9,629 nucleotides of DNA from assembly GCA_964498065.1 (NCBI GenBank), contig CAZCFZ010000129.1, positions 1 to 9,629 of the forward strand, read 5' to 3'. Numbering within the stretch: the stretch's first letter is position 1; every line of letters begins with the position of its first letter. Below the pieces are notes generated by a model. That model searched no databases and had not been told where the DNA came from. It saw nothing but the letters and a program-made list of their open reading frames with translations. Positions 1 to 6,669 of this stretch are shown in pieces. A program made the position numbers and the translations under genes. This DNA is from FEN-1297 sp964498065. GTDB taxonomy: Bacteria > Bacteroidota > Ignavibacteria > Ignavibacteriales > Ignavibacteriaceae.

Positions 1-17
1 TTCTTTTATTAATATAG

Positions 18-1196
18 TTGCTTTTCTCTTTGTATACTATTGGGGGGACAGTTCATATTATAAGCAGAACGAATGAAAATAATGAAAACGAATTTTATAT
101 TGAAAAAATTGAAGGTATTGATTATGAGTACGAGCCCAAAGATGAACAAGATATTTATCCCATTGATGATTTACTTATTCGCAAAGACAGCCGGACAATT
201 TATGACATAAAGAGAAGATTAGGCGACAAAGATAGTATATACATTCTGAATCCGTTATTTCAAAGAGATTTTATATGGGATGAAAAAAAACAGAGTAAAT
301 TGATAGAATCTGTATTAATGAGATTGCCCTTACCAGTATTTTATTTTGCCGAAACAGCAGAGGGCAAAATTATTGTTGTTGATGGTGTTCAAAGATTAAG
401 AACATTTCAAAGGTATTTAGATAATGAATTTAAACTCAAAGGGCTTGAATCTACTCGTCCAGAAATCAATGGGAAATTTTTCAAGGATTTACCTCCTAAA
501 TATCAAGCAAGAATTGAAGATACTAACCTAACATTATACTTAATTGATCCTCACTTACCTGAAAGAATTCGCCTCGACATATTTGAAAGAGTTAACAGTG
601 GTATTCCCCTTAGTCGTCAACAAATGCGTAATTCACTTTATATGGGATTAGGCACAGAATGGCTAAGAAATGAGGCTAATTCAAAATTATTTCAAAAAGT
701 TACTGATGGAAGCTTAAATTGGAAGACTATGCGCGATAGAGAATTAATTAACAGATTTTGTGCATTTAAAATTCTAAGCGTTAATAGTTATACAAATAAT
801 TATAAAGGGGATATGGATTATTTTTTGTCGGAAACTATTAAAATTATGAATCAAATGAATAATGCTGAGTTAAATCATTTGAAAGAGATTTTTAATGTAT
901 CTCTATTAAATAATTACACAATTTTTGGAAAACACTCATTTAGAAAACACGATTCTCCTAACCAAAAAAAGAGAAGCGTAATAAATGCCTCTTTATTTGA
1001 TGTCTTCACTGTTATTCTATCAGATTATTCAGAAACAATTATTAGCAACAAAGTAAAGCCGATTAGAACTGGTTTTTTCAGATTATTGCAAGATGATAGG
1101 TTTAACAATTCAATTACAATATCGACTAATAGTACGAGTAAAGTTAAATACAGATTTGGGCAAACTAAAAAAATGATTGAGGAGGCAATTGGATGA
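18..1196 (+). CDS. DUF262 (GmrSD N-terminal-like) protein, first gene of three-gene defence-like operon
   Basis: DUF262 proteins share a ParB/sulfiredoxin-like fold that in GmrSD-type systems binds and hydrolyses nucleotide. Seen here: the family signature FQRDFIW (residues 81-87), LIESVLMRLPLPVFYF (95-110) and VVDGVQRLRTF (about 121-130), where D122, Q125 and R126 match the usual DGQQR core. An acidic N-terminal stretch (about 20-45) precedes it, as in many relatives. I see no HNH (DUF1524) C-terminal nuclease, so this is a DUF262-only protein and the cutting function must lie elsewhere. The start is uncertain: a TAG lies at 15-17, no in-frame ATG occurs before residue 100, and TTG at 18 is only the furthest possible start; a non-ATG start nearer 45-70 is plausible. 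The stop overlaps the next gene's ATG (ATGA), implying translational coupling. Inferred role: sensor or NTPase partner of the downstream ATPase and RNase-like protein. Confidence 0.85.
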   Translation: MLFSLYTIGGTVHIISRTNENNENEFYIEKIEGIDYEYEPKDEQDIYPIDDLLIRKDSRTIYDIKRRLGDKDSIYILNPLFQRDFIWDEKKQSKLIESVLMRLPLPVFYFAETAEGKIIVVDGVQRLRTFQRYLDNEFKLKGLESTRPEINGKFFKDLPPKYQARIEDTNLTLYLIDPHLPERIRLDIFERVNSGIPLSRQQMRNSLYMGLGTEWLRNEANSKLFQKVTDGSLNWKTMRDRELINRFCAFKILSVNSYTNNYKGDMDYFLSETIKIMNQMNNAELNHLKEIFNVSLLNNYTIFGKHSFRKHDSPNQKKRSVINASLFDVFTVILSDYSETIISNKVKPIRTGFFRLLQDDRFNNSITISTNSTSKVKYRFGQTKKMIEEAIG

Positions 1197-1540
1197 TTAC
1201 TCAAATTGGTTTAGATAATTTCAAATGCTTTACACAATTAAAATTAGATTTGGGTAAAATTACATTGTTAACCGGTAAAAATTCTAGTGGCAAATCTTCT
1301 ATTTTGCAGTCTTTAGCTATACTAAATCAAACAATCATTGCAAACGAATGGAGTAAAAGCATACTCTTAAATGGAATGAATGTTTCATTAGGCTCCGCTA
1401 GAGATGTAATTAATCAGTCCCTTTATGGGGAAAAAAATAAATTAAAAATCAGTATTGAAACCGATGGTGATATAGAACTTGCTTGGGAGTTACAAGCAAA
1501 AGATGTGGATGTATATGAGCTACTCATTAAAAACAGCTAA
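1193..1540 (+). CDS. N-terminal fragment of the split ATPase (Walker A)
   Basis: This 115-residue open frame holds the first beta strand (MITQIGLDNFKCF, typical of RecF/AAA_15 ATPases) and the P-loop GKNSSGKSS, then stops at TAA (1538-1540) just after an A5 run. On its own it could bind nucleotide poorly at best, because Walker B and the signature region lie in the next frame. It is best read as the first part of the 1193-2369 gene. Confidence 0.7.
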   Translation: MITQIGLDNFKCFTQLKLDLGKITLLTGKNSSGKSSILQSLAILNQTIIANEWSKSILLNGMNVSLGSARDVINQSLYGEKNKLKISIETDGDIELAWELQAKDVDVYELLIKNS

Positions 1541-2369
1541 GAGAATATTTTCTTTTAGTATTTTAGAGAATGACTTGTTTCTTCAGAAACTCATACAAAA
1601 ATCTTCTATTGAGCGAAACCTTGCTGCAGAGGAGATATCTAAACAGTTAAAAAATTTGACTTATATATCCGCGGACAGAATTCCTCCTGCAGAATTATAT
1701 GAAGTTGGCTCTAGTGATGCGGAAATAGTAGTTGGCAGTAAAGGGCAATATACTATCTGTGTTTTAGAAATCTTCAAAGAATTAAAAGTAAATCAGACAT
1801 TACTTTATCACGCAAGTAATTTTAACACATTATTTAGGCAAGTTGAAAGTTGGTTAGGTCATTTCTTTCCTGGGACTATACTAAATATTAATCCTATCAA
1901 AAATGTTAGCAAACTATCGCTTGGTATAAAAACAAGCAAAGAGACTGAATTTTTAAGACCTCAAAATGTTGGATATGGCATCACGCAATTACTACCAATA
2001 ATTACAGCCTGCTTAAAGGCAAAAAGTGGGGATATAATTTTAATAGAAAATCCAGAAGCACACCTTCATCCCTATGGTCAATCAGAAATAGGTGCTTTTT
2101 TAGCGAATGTAGCTTCAACTGGTGTACAAATAATCGTTGAATCCCACAGCGAAAATGTTCTGAATGGAATTAGAAAAGGTATGCTTAGTAATAAAAATCT
2201 TAATTCTGAAGATATTATGATTTATTTCTTTGAAGATATTTATAAGAAAGATAATAGAATAATTCCTATACATATAGAACCTAATGGTGATCTGTCAGAT
2301 TTTCCAGTTGACTTTTTTGACCAAGCGAGACAAGATCTAAGAGAAATATTAAAACGCTCTAGAAGGTAA
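1479..2369 (+). CDS. C-terminal fragment of the split ATPase (Walker B, DUF3696-like)
   Basis: The open frame begins inside the upstream fragment. Its first 20 or so residues are an out-of-frame reading, and real family-like sequence begins near residue 20 (AKRIFSFSILEND). It carries a NVGYGITQLLPII signature-like helix, Walker B ILIENPEAHLHP, ESHSENVLNGIRKG and the closing NGDLSDFPVDFFDQARQDL, which matches the DUF3696 end of such ATPases. The stop lies 2 nt before the next gene's ATG, and its last codons contain that gene's AGAAGG ribosome site. Confidence 0.7.
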   Translation: MLGSYKQKMWMYMSYSLKTAKRIFSFSILENDLFLQKLIQKSSIERNLAAEEISKQLKNLTYISADRIPPAELYEVGSSDAEIVVGSKGQYTICVLEIFKELKVNQTLLYHASNFNTLFRQVESWLGHFFPGTILNINPIKNVSKLSLGIKTSKETEFLRPQNVGYGITQLLPIITACLKAKSGDIILIENPEAHLHPYGQSEIGAFLANVASTGVQIIVESHSENVLNGIRKGMLSNKNLNSEDIMIYFFEDIYKKDNRIIPIHIEPNGDLSDFPVDFFDQARQDLREILKRSRR

Positions 2370-2371
2370 TA

Positions 2372-3271
2372 ATGGGTTATTTATTTCTAATTAGCGAAAG
2401 TTTTGAAACAGAACATATTCCTATTGATAAACGAAACTTCGTACTACACGATTTCTGTGAAAGCCTAGACTGTGTTAAACAATATCCCGATACTCTATAT
2501 GGGACAAATGGATTGCATATACAGAATTTTTCTTATGGTACTATTTACACGTTACTATATGGTAGCTGGCAAGAAATTAAATCACAACCTACTTTAAATG
2601 GTATTTCAAATACTGTCCTCGGATTATTTCATCAATTGATGTTTGCAAAACCTGGCTTATTTGAAATAATTGATTCAAAGGAACAATTTGACGCGACTTA
2701 TGCCGATACTAACTATGGATACTCTGGTTTTGATTTTAATGCAAGCCCTATTCCTTACGTTAAATGCAAACATTCTTGGCAAAAATGGAAATGCGAATGG
2801 TTGTCTAAAAATCAAGGAGAAATTATTTGGGGTAAAGCCCAAGATCCTTTTCTTCCAAATAGAAATTATAGCACTGAATTATTATGGGGAGAAGTAATAA
2901 AGCATAACAAAGCTAATGTGCTTAAAAAATATAATGGTAATAAAGTTACCATTTTCTACGAAGAGGTTATGCGAAAGAAGGGCCCACAAATAGAAGCTTA
3001 CGCAAGGCAAATTGGCGGGGCTATTGCCAAAGCGAATTATTATTACTTGGATAAAGAACTTTCAAAAAAAGAAAGCAAAGCTGTGAGTGGTTCTCTCCGA
3101 GCTATTTATTCTTTAACTGGTTCAAATGGCAAGAGGAAATATATTTCAATAGACCACAAGCACGGGATGTTTGAATACTATAATTTTCGAGGTACACATC
3201 AAGGTGAATTCAGATTTGATGGAACTAAAAATAAAAATGCCGATCCTTCACACAATCTTAAAACCTTATAG
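2372..3271 (+). CDS. Putative effector with colicin E3 / cloacin-like ribonuclease domain at the C-terminus
   Basis: A 299-residue protein, third gene of the operon, 2 nt after the ATPase stop, with AGAAGG (2361-2366) as ribosome site. I do not recognise residues 1-245. Residues about 248-299 align by eye with the C-terminal RNase domain of colicin E3 (Pfam Cytotoxic; cleaves 16S rRNA in the decoding site): a TG..G motif, a Y before a D, then D261-x2-H264-G-x2-E268, then Y, G-x-H-x-G-x-F, K, DP, N-L/I-K and a terminal Leu. The D-x2-H-x3-E spacing equals the catalytic D510/H513/E517 of colicin E3. The fourth catalytic residue, R545, aligns with H294. There is no signal peptide, no receptor-binding or translocation region and no adjacent immunity gene, so secretion is unlikely. 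Inferred: an intracellular abortive-infection RNase held in check by its operon partners. The assignment rests on remembered sequence and has not been searched. Confidence 0.6.
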   Translation: MGYLFLISESFETEHIPIDKRNFVLHDFCESLDCVKQYPDTLYGTNGLHIQNFSYGTIYTLLYGSWQEIKSQPTLNGISNTVLGLFHQLMFAKPGLFEIIDSKEQFDATYADTNYGYSGFDFNASPIPYVKCKHSWQKWKCEWLSKNQGEIIWGKAQDPFLPNRNYSTELLWGEVIKHNKANVLKKYNGNKVTIFYEEVMRKKGPQIEAYARQIGGAIAKANYYYLDKELSKKESKAVSGSLRAIYSLTGSNGKRKYISIDHKHGMFEYYNFRGTHQGEFRFDGTKNKNADPSHNLKTL

Positions 3272-3294
3272 GCAATCATTCCATAATTAACTGT

Positions 3295-3984
3295 TCAATA
3301 AAGTAGTATGCCATCAACAATTCTTTTAACTGATTCTTTACTAAACTTTCTTTCACTAGCTATATTCCATATAATTAAATATTGTTCGGCATAAGCATCA
3401 TATTGATATTTCTGAATATAAATATGCTGCTTTATTTTGGCGGTTAAAGGTTCTATCGTTGCCATTACTTTACCCCTTATTATAACTCCGTTAATATTTT
3501 TATACTTAGCCAAAAGTTTCTCTAATTCATTTATTACGTGAATAGGCTCTCCGCAAGTGAAAAAGAAAGTATTAGCATAAATCATAATTAAATTCGGTTT
3601 ATCATAAGGTAATTGTTTTCTTTTCTCATTTATTTTTGTTTTCATCCTCTGCAATTCATTGCTCTCAAAATATGGCTGTTCAAAATTCCCGATCTCACAT
3701 TTATGTTCCTCAGCCCATTTAACTAATTTATTTTTTTTCTTTTCCGTTGATAGCCCCAAAGTTAATACATCGTTAATTATTAATTCTCCAAATCCGGTTT
3801 CTTCGTTTACCCGTTTCTTCAATTCAAATATTTGTTCTGAAATATTTTTTATCTCATTTTCTACTAAAATTTTTTCAACTTTTCCGGCAAATAGAAGATT
3901 AGGTAAAGATATAACTGCATTAAATAATTTCATTTCTGTATTCATTGCATTCTTTTCAATCACCGAAGCATTTAATACGCTCAC
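3295..3984 (-). CDS. C-terminal fragment of the PD-(D/E)XK-like gene
   Basis: A GTG at 3984 opens this frame formally, but the frame is open and protein-like well upstream, to about 4131, where the putative nuclease residues lie. The GTG is therefore not a credible start. The 229-residue part contains a long Lys/Glu-rich helical region (IKNISEQIFELKKRVNEE) and a LIMIYANTFFF strand, with no motif I can name. Confidence 0.55.
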   Translation of the reverse strand: MSVLNASVIEKNAMNTEMKLFNAVISLPNLLFAGKVEKILVENEIKNISEQIFELKKRVNEETGFGELIINDVLTLGLSTEKKKNKLVKWAEEHKCEIGNFEQPYFESNELQRMKTKINEKRKQLPYDKPNLIMIYANTFFFTCGEPIHVINELEKLLAKYKNINGVIIRGKVMATIEPLTAKIKQHIYIQKYQYDAYAEQYLIIWNIASERKFSKESVKRIVDGILLY

Positions 3985-4109
3985 TTCACAGAAGAAAGAT
4001 TCTGTATTTGAAGAATTTATTACTCTTAAATCCGGTTCTTTCGGTCTTCCGTTTACCTTAACTTTCGGATCAAATTCAATACTAAATCCAGCTTTGCAAA
4101 ACTTTATCG

Positions 4110-4460
4110 CTATTTCAAGAACCGAAAAAGCTTCTGGAAATTTTCTGGATTTTTTAACCTTCTATATAAAGATTTATAATTAGGAAATTCCTTTAGTCTC
4201 TTAATATTTGCTGCTAAATCAACAAACCACAATCTAGATGCCAGCACATAATTGTGTATATGAAAATTCATTGGATGATCAAGATCGATTTCTCTCAAAT
4301 AATTTTTACCGAATTCATTTTTTAAAAACGAAAATGCATTTCTTACTAATTCTTTTTGTTCTTCAGTAATATTTTTTATTCCATAAAAATGATTTGCAAC
4401 TATATCCCAATCTGTTGCTTCATCCCTCGTTAGAAATCTTGCGTTAATGTCTGCATTCAT
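4110..4460 (-). CDS. N-terminal fragment of the PD-(D/E)XK-like gene
   Basis: A 116-residue open frame from ATG (4460-4458) to a TAG at 4110-4112. It is mostly helical and I recognise no domain in it. Its last 10 or so residues (QKLFRFLK) are the out-of-frame reading beyond the presumed indel. It is best treated as the 5' part of the 3295-4460 gene. Confidence 0.6.
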   Translation of the reverse strand: MNADINARFLTRDEATDWDIVANHFYGIKNITEEQKELVRNAFSFLKNEFGKNYLREIDLDHPMNFHIHNYVLASRLWFVDLAANIKRLKEFPNYKSLYRRLKNPENFQKLFRFLK

Positions 4461-4517
4461 TTTATAAGTTTTCCAAATGTTTAAATTTTATTATAAATAC
4501 TAACAATTTCCTTATTC

Positions 4518-4700
4518 TGGAAAATTTTCTGAAAATATCATCTTATTTTGGAAAATTATCTAAATTATTCGTCCATTTCACCTTTATGCTGGAAAATATT
4601 CAAAATTATTTTATTGTGGAAAATATTCAAAATTATCTGGCTTATTCTGGAAAATTTTCATAATTTTATAATCAAATTACAATTATAATGGAAAAAATTC
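4518..4700. repeat. Six-copy 12-bp operator-like array upstream of the Fic gene
   Basis: Six 12-mers matching TGGAAAAnnnTC start at 4518, 4549, 4590, 4617, 4648 and 4689; two contain the perfect palindrome GAAAATTTTC. The start-to-start spacings are 31, 41, 27, 31 and 41 bp, so the array looks like a doubled three-site module. Flanking TTATT and AAATTAT words are also shared between copies. 31 and 41 bp are near three and four helical turns. The last copy ends 3 bp before the Fic ATG and overlaps the transcription start region, which suits repression. The interval is the divergent control region for the minus-strand nuclease-like gene too. Confidence 0.75.
4667..4672 (+). promoter_or_regulatory. 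Possible -10 element of the Fic gene
   Basis: A TATAAT hexamer lies between operator copies five and six, which would place transcription start near 4679 and give a 25-nt leader. A second TATAAT at 4684-4689 is nearer the ATG. No convincing -35 is visible, so the assignment is tentative. Confidence 0.35.
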
Positions 4701-4703
4701 AAA

Positions 4704-6158
4704 ATGAGTGAAATAGTATTCTCGTCATCAGACCCTCAAGAAGGATATAAAATCCATAAAATGGTTCAAGCGAAAAAAATTCGCAAGATTGCACCAAGGG
4801 TTTATTCAACAAATCTTGAAGAGAAACCATCGGAAATAATCAAAAGAAATATTCTTGAAATTCTTGGCAATTTATACCCCGATTCTGTTTTAAGCCATCG
4901 CTCCGCATTTGAATTTAAACCAACATCAACCAACCAGATTTTTGTAACGTATTCTTACACAAGGAAAATTAAGTTGCCCGGTATAACCATAAATTTTCTT
5001 GAAGGCAAAGGCCCGGTTGAAGGAGATAATAAATTTATCGGTAGCCTTTATGTTTCTTCAGAGGCAAGAAGATATCTCGAGAATCTACAAATAACAAAAA
5101 AATCCGGCCCTAATTCCAAGACATTGGGCATCCCGCAAATTGAAGAAAAACTGGACGATATTTTAAGAATAAAAGGCGAAGATGGATTAAATAAATTACG
5201 CGATGATGCCAGAAAACTTTCTGAAATTCTTGGAATGCAAAAAGAGTTTGAGTCATTAAATAAAATTATTGGTGCACTATTTACAACTAAGCCGTCTAAA
5301 ATATTAAAATCTGATTTGGCTTTATCGCGTGCTGCCGGTTTGCCTTATGATAGAAACAGAATTGAGTTATTTGAAATACTCTCAAACTACCTGCATAATA
5401 AAACCTTCAAAGAACGGCCTGAAAAAAATACATCATTAAACTCATTTAGAAATTTTGCATTCTTTGAAGCGTATTTTTCAAATTACATTGAGGGTACAGT
5501 ATTCGAAGTCTCTGAAGCAAAGAATATTGTTGATACCGGCGTTCCGCTCCCTAACCGTGGGGATGATTCACACGATATACTCGGCACTTACCAGATAGTT
5601 TCAAATAGAAATGAGATGAAAATAATTCCGGATACTGCCGATGAGTTCTTAAATCTGCTTCAATCAAGACACAAGACATTACTTTCAGCACGAGTAAGCA
5701 AATCACCCGGTCAATTTAAAACAAAAAACAATAGAGCCGGTAATACCTTTTTTGTTGATTTCAAACTCGTACGTGGTACTTTAGTTAGAGGATTCGACTA
5801 TTATAAAATATTAACTGATCCATTTGCCCGCGCAGCATATATGATGTTCATCGTTAGCGAAGTACATCCATTTGAAGATGGCAATGGTAGAATTGCCCGT
5901 GTTATGATGAATGCAGAACTTGTCAATAAGAATCAAAGCAAAATAATTATACCAACTGTTTACCGTGAAGATTATTTACTAACATTGAAAAAATTAACTC
6001 GCGATAAAGACCCTTTACCTTATGTGGAAATGCTATCTAAAGCTCATAAGTTCAGTTCATATCTTAACAATGAAGATTATGACGTATTATATAAATACCT
6101 GGAAACTCACAATGCTTTTTACGAACCTGATGAAGGAAAACATTTAAAAATTGATTAA
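4704..6158 (+). CDS. Fic-domain AMPylase with AbiEi-like N-terminal winged helix
   Basis: Fic proteins transfer AMP (or a related moiety) from a nucleotide to target hydroxyls. The canonical loop HPFEDGNGRIAR is complete at residues 388-399, so catalysis is expected. An (S/T)xxxE(G/N) inhibitory motif, SNYIEG, sits at 259-264, N-terminal to the core: this is the class II, self-inhibited layout in which the Glu blocks productive ATP binding. Residues about 13-90 (GYKIHKMVQAKKIRKIAPRVYS, then SVLSHRSAFEF) resemble the winged-helix domain at the N-terminus of AbiEi-type antitoxins and related regulators. A combined DNA-binding and AMPylating protein would explain the operator array immediately upstream (autoregulation, inferred). 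At 484 residues it is longer than a bare class II Fic protein because of this extension. No obvious ribosome site precedes the ATG. A stand-alone antitoxin gene is absent, consistent with intramolecular inhibition. Confidence 0.88.
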   Translation: MSEIVFSSSDPQEGYKIHKMVQAKKIRKIAPRVYSTNLEEKPSEIIKRNILEILGNLYPDSVLSHRSAFEFKPTSTNQIFVTYSYTRKIKLPGITINFLEGKGPVEGDNKFIGSLYVSSEARRYLENLQITKKSGPNSKTLGIPQIEEKLDDILRIKGEDGLNKLRDDARKLSEILGMQKEFESLNKIIGALFTTKPSKILKSDLALSRAAGLPYDRNRIELFEILSNYLHNKTFKERPEKNTSLNSFRNFAFFEAYFSNYIEGTVFEVSEAKNIVDTGVPLPNRGDDSHDILGTYQIVSNRNEMKIIPDTADEFLNLLQSRHKTLLSARVSKSPGQFKTKNNRAGNTFFVDFKLVRGTLVRGFDYYKILTDPFARAAYMMFIVSEVHPFEDGNGRIARVMMNAELVNKNQSKIIIPTVYREDYLLTLKKLTRDKDPLPYVEMLSKAHKFSSYLNNEDYDVLYKYLETHNAFYEPDEGKHLKID

Positions 6159-6292
6159 TGATAGTTAACTGGCGATTATTTGAAGGATAAAGATAAGAAC
6201 TCATAATTGGCTCAATCGGCTCATAAAGGACTCAATAAATCAAGCCACTTGACCTAAGATGAACTCACCTCATCCTGACATTGTCAGCCAGA

Positions 6293-6380
6293 TTTACATA
6301 AGAAACATTATGCAACTAACTAATCATCTTTACCTTTCATAATCTTTCTATCGAAGTCTCATAATGTTGGCTTATGTAAA
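6293..6380. repeat. Imperfect inverted repeat, 20-bp arms with 47-nt loop
   Basis: The left arm (6293-6312, TTTACATAAG then AACATTATG) and right arm (6360-6380) are reverse complements except for a one- versus two-base bulge in the middle. No T-tract follows on either strand, so this is not a simple terminator. It could be a small mobile (MITE-like) element or a structured transcript segment. Confidence 0.7.
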
Positions 6381-6387
6381 CTCGGCA

Positions 6388-6455
6388 CATAACCTTATCA
6401 GTTCATCATCGCTCATTCCGGGTGGCTCATTCTTCGACACACCCTTCATTCGCTT
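6388..6455. repeat. Hairpin direct repeat, copy A
   Basis: This 68-base unit aligns with copy B (6497-6563) along its whole length with a few indels. It contains an inner stem GGGTG (6420-6424) with CACCC (6440-6444). In copy B the matching stem is GGCG with CGCC, so pairing is kept while bases differ. On the minus strand the unit reads as KGVSKNEPPG-like peptide without a plausible gene around it. Confidence 0.65.
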
Positions 6456-6496
6456 TCATTTGTGAATCCCAGTAAAACCTGATATTCTCTTTCTGT

Positions 6497-6563
6497 CATT
6501 TTATTATCAGTAAACATCGCTTCATTACGGCGGCTCGTTCCTCGACACGCCTTCATTCCGCTT
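6497..6563. repeat. Hairpin direct repeat, copy B, ending at the gap
   Basis: The second copy starts 109 bp after copy A. Its stem is GGCG (6529-6532) with CGCC (6548-6551). It ends exactly where the Ns begin, which suggests that further copies caused the assembly to break. Confidence 0.65.
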
Positions 6564-6663
6564 NNNNNNNNNNNNNNNNNNNNNNNNNNNNNNNNNNNNN
6601 NNNNNNNNNNNNNNNNNNNNNNNNNNNNNNNNNNNNNNNNNNNNNNNNNNNNNNNNNNNNNNN
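6564..6663. other. Assembly gap of 100 N
   Basis: Exactly 100 unknown bases, a common placeholder length, so the true distance is unknown. The upstream flank is a repeat. The downstream flank is 6 bases before the nuclease ATG, so promoter and possibly N-terminal coding sequence of that gene are missing. Confidence 0.98.
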
Positions 6664-6669
6664 TACAAA

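Larger units (their letters stand above)
1193..2369 (+). pseudogene. AAA/ABC-type ATPase with DUF3696-like C-terminus, split by one frameshift
   Basis: Read across one frameshift, this region encodes a single ATPase of about 390 residues of the RecF/AAA_15-like kind found in many defence operons. Walker A (TGKNSSGKSS, residues 27-36) lies in the first frame. Walker B with the helical signature (ILIENPEAHLHP, near 2034-2070), the H-loop-like VESHSENVLNGIR (near 2135-2175) and a DUF3696-type tail (NGDLSDFPVDFFDQ) lie in the +1 frame. The break falls at an A5 run (1529-1533): with four A the reading would pass smoothly from ELLIK to TAKRIFSFS. The start is well supported by a strong GAGGAGG ribosome site (1179-1185), 7 nt before an ATG that overlaps the upstream stop. 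All hallmark motifs survive, so a sequencing or assembly indel is at least as likely as true inactivation. Confidence 0.75.
3295..4460 (-). pseudogene. PD-(D/E)XK nuclease-like protein, split by one frameshift
   Basis: Read on the minus strand across one missing base near 4133-4145, the two frames join into a protein of about 390 residues. The upstream frame ends NPENFQKLF. The downstream frame resumes with EAFSVLEIAIKFCKAGFSIEF, and restoring one base gives NPENFPEAFSVLEIA. The joined central region looks like a restriction-endonuclease fold: E in the PEAF helix, GFSIEFDP strand, G-x-PKEPDL with Asp codon near 4030-4032, and FFCEVSVLN with Glu codon at 3985-3987, giving an E...D...ExS arrangement (Ser where Lys is usual). 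A helical N-terminus (FVDLAANIKRLK) precedes it and a mixed C-terminal region follows. It is convergent with the effector operon (23 nt apart) and divergent from the Fic gene, sharing the operator-rich interval. Function unknown beyond probable nuclease fold. Confidence 0.65.
6159..6563. other. Non-coding repeat-bearing interval before the assembly gap
   Basis: I find no credible gene in these 405 bases. They hold clustered GGCTCA/GACTCA words (6200-6235), a 13-bp palindrome (6275-6287, CTGACA-T-TGTCAG), a 20-bp inverted repeat and two diverged direct repeats, the second running into the gap. Two very short minus-strand frames (starting MTEREYQVLLG and MSDDELIRLCA) are too short to support as genes. 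Confidence 0.6.

Noticed and set aside
1526..1545. Programmed ribosomal frameshift in the ATPase gene
   Set aside because: The needed shift is +1, while the TAAAAAC context would at best favour -1 and lacks a full slippery heptamer; an indel in the A run is simpler.
2670..2897. Plus-strand open frame of 75 residues
   Set aside because: It lies inside the colicin E3-like effector gene in another frame and shows no domain.
3659..4183. Plus-strand open frame of 174 residues
   Set aside because: It is antisense to the PD-(D/E)XK-like gene; it is Ser/Phe-rich as expected of an antisense reading of Lys/Glu-rich coding DNA.
4518..4700. CRISPR array
   Set aside because: The repeats are only 12 bp, the spacings are 27-41 bp with similar AT-rich spacers, and no cas gene is near; an operator array fits better.
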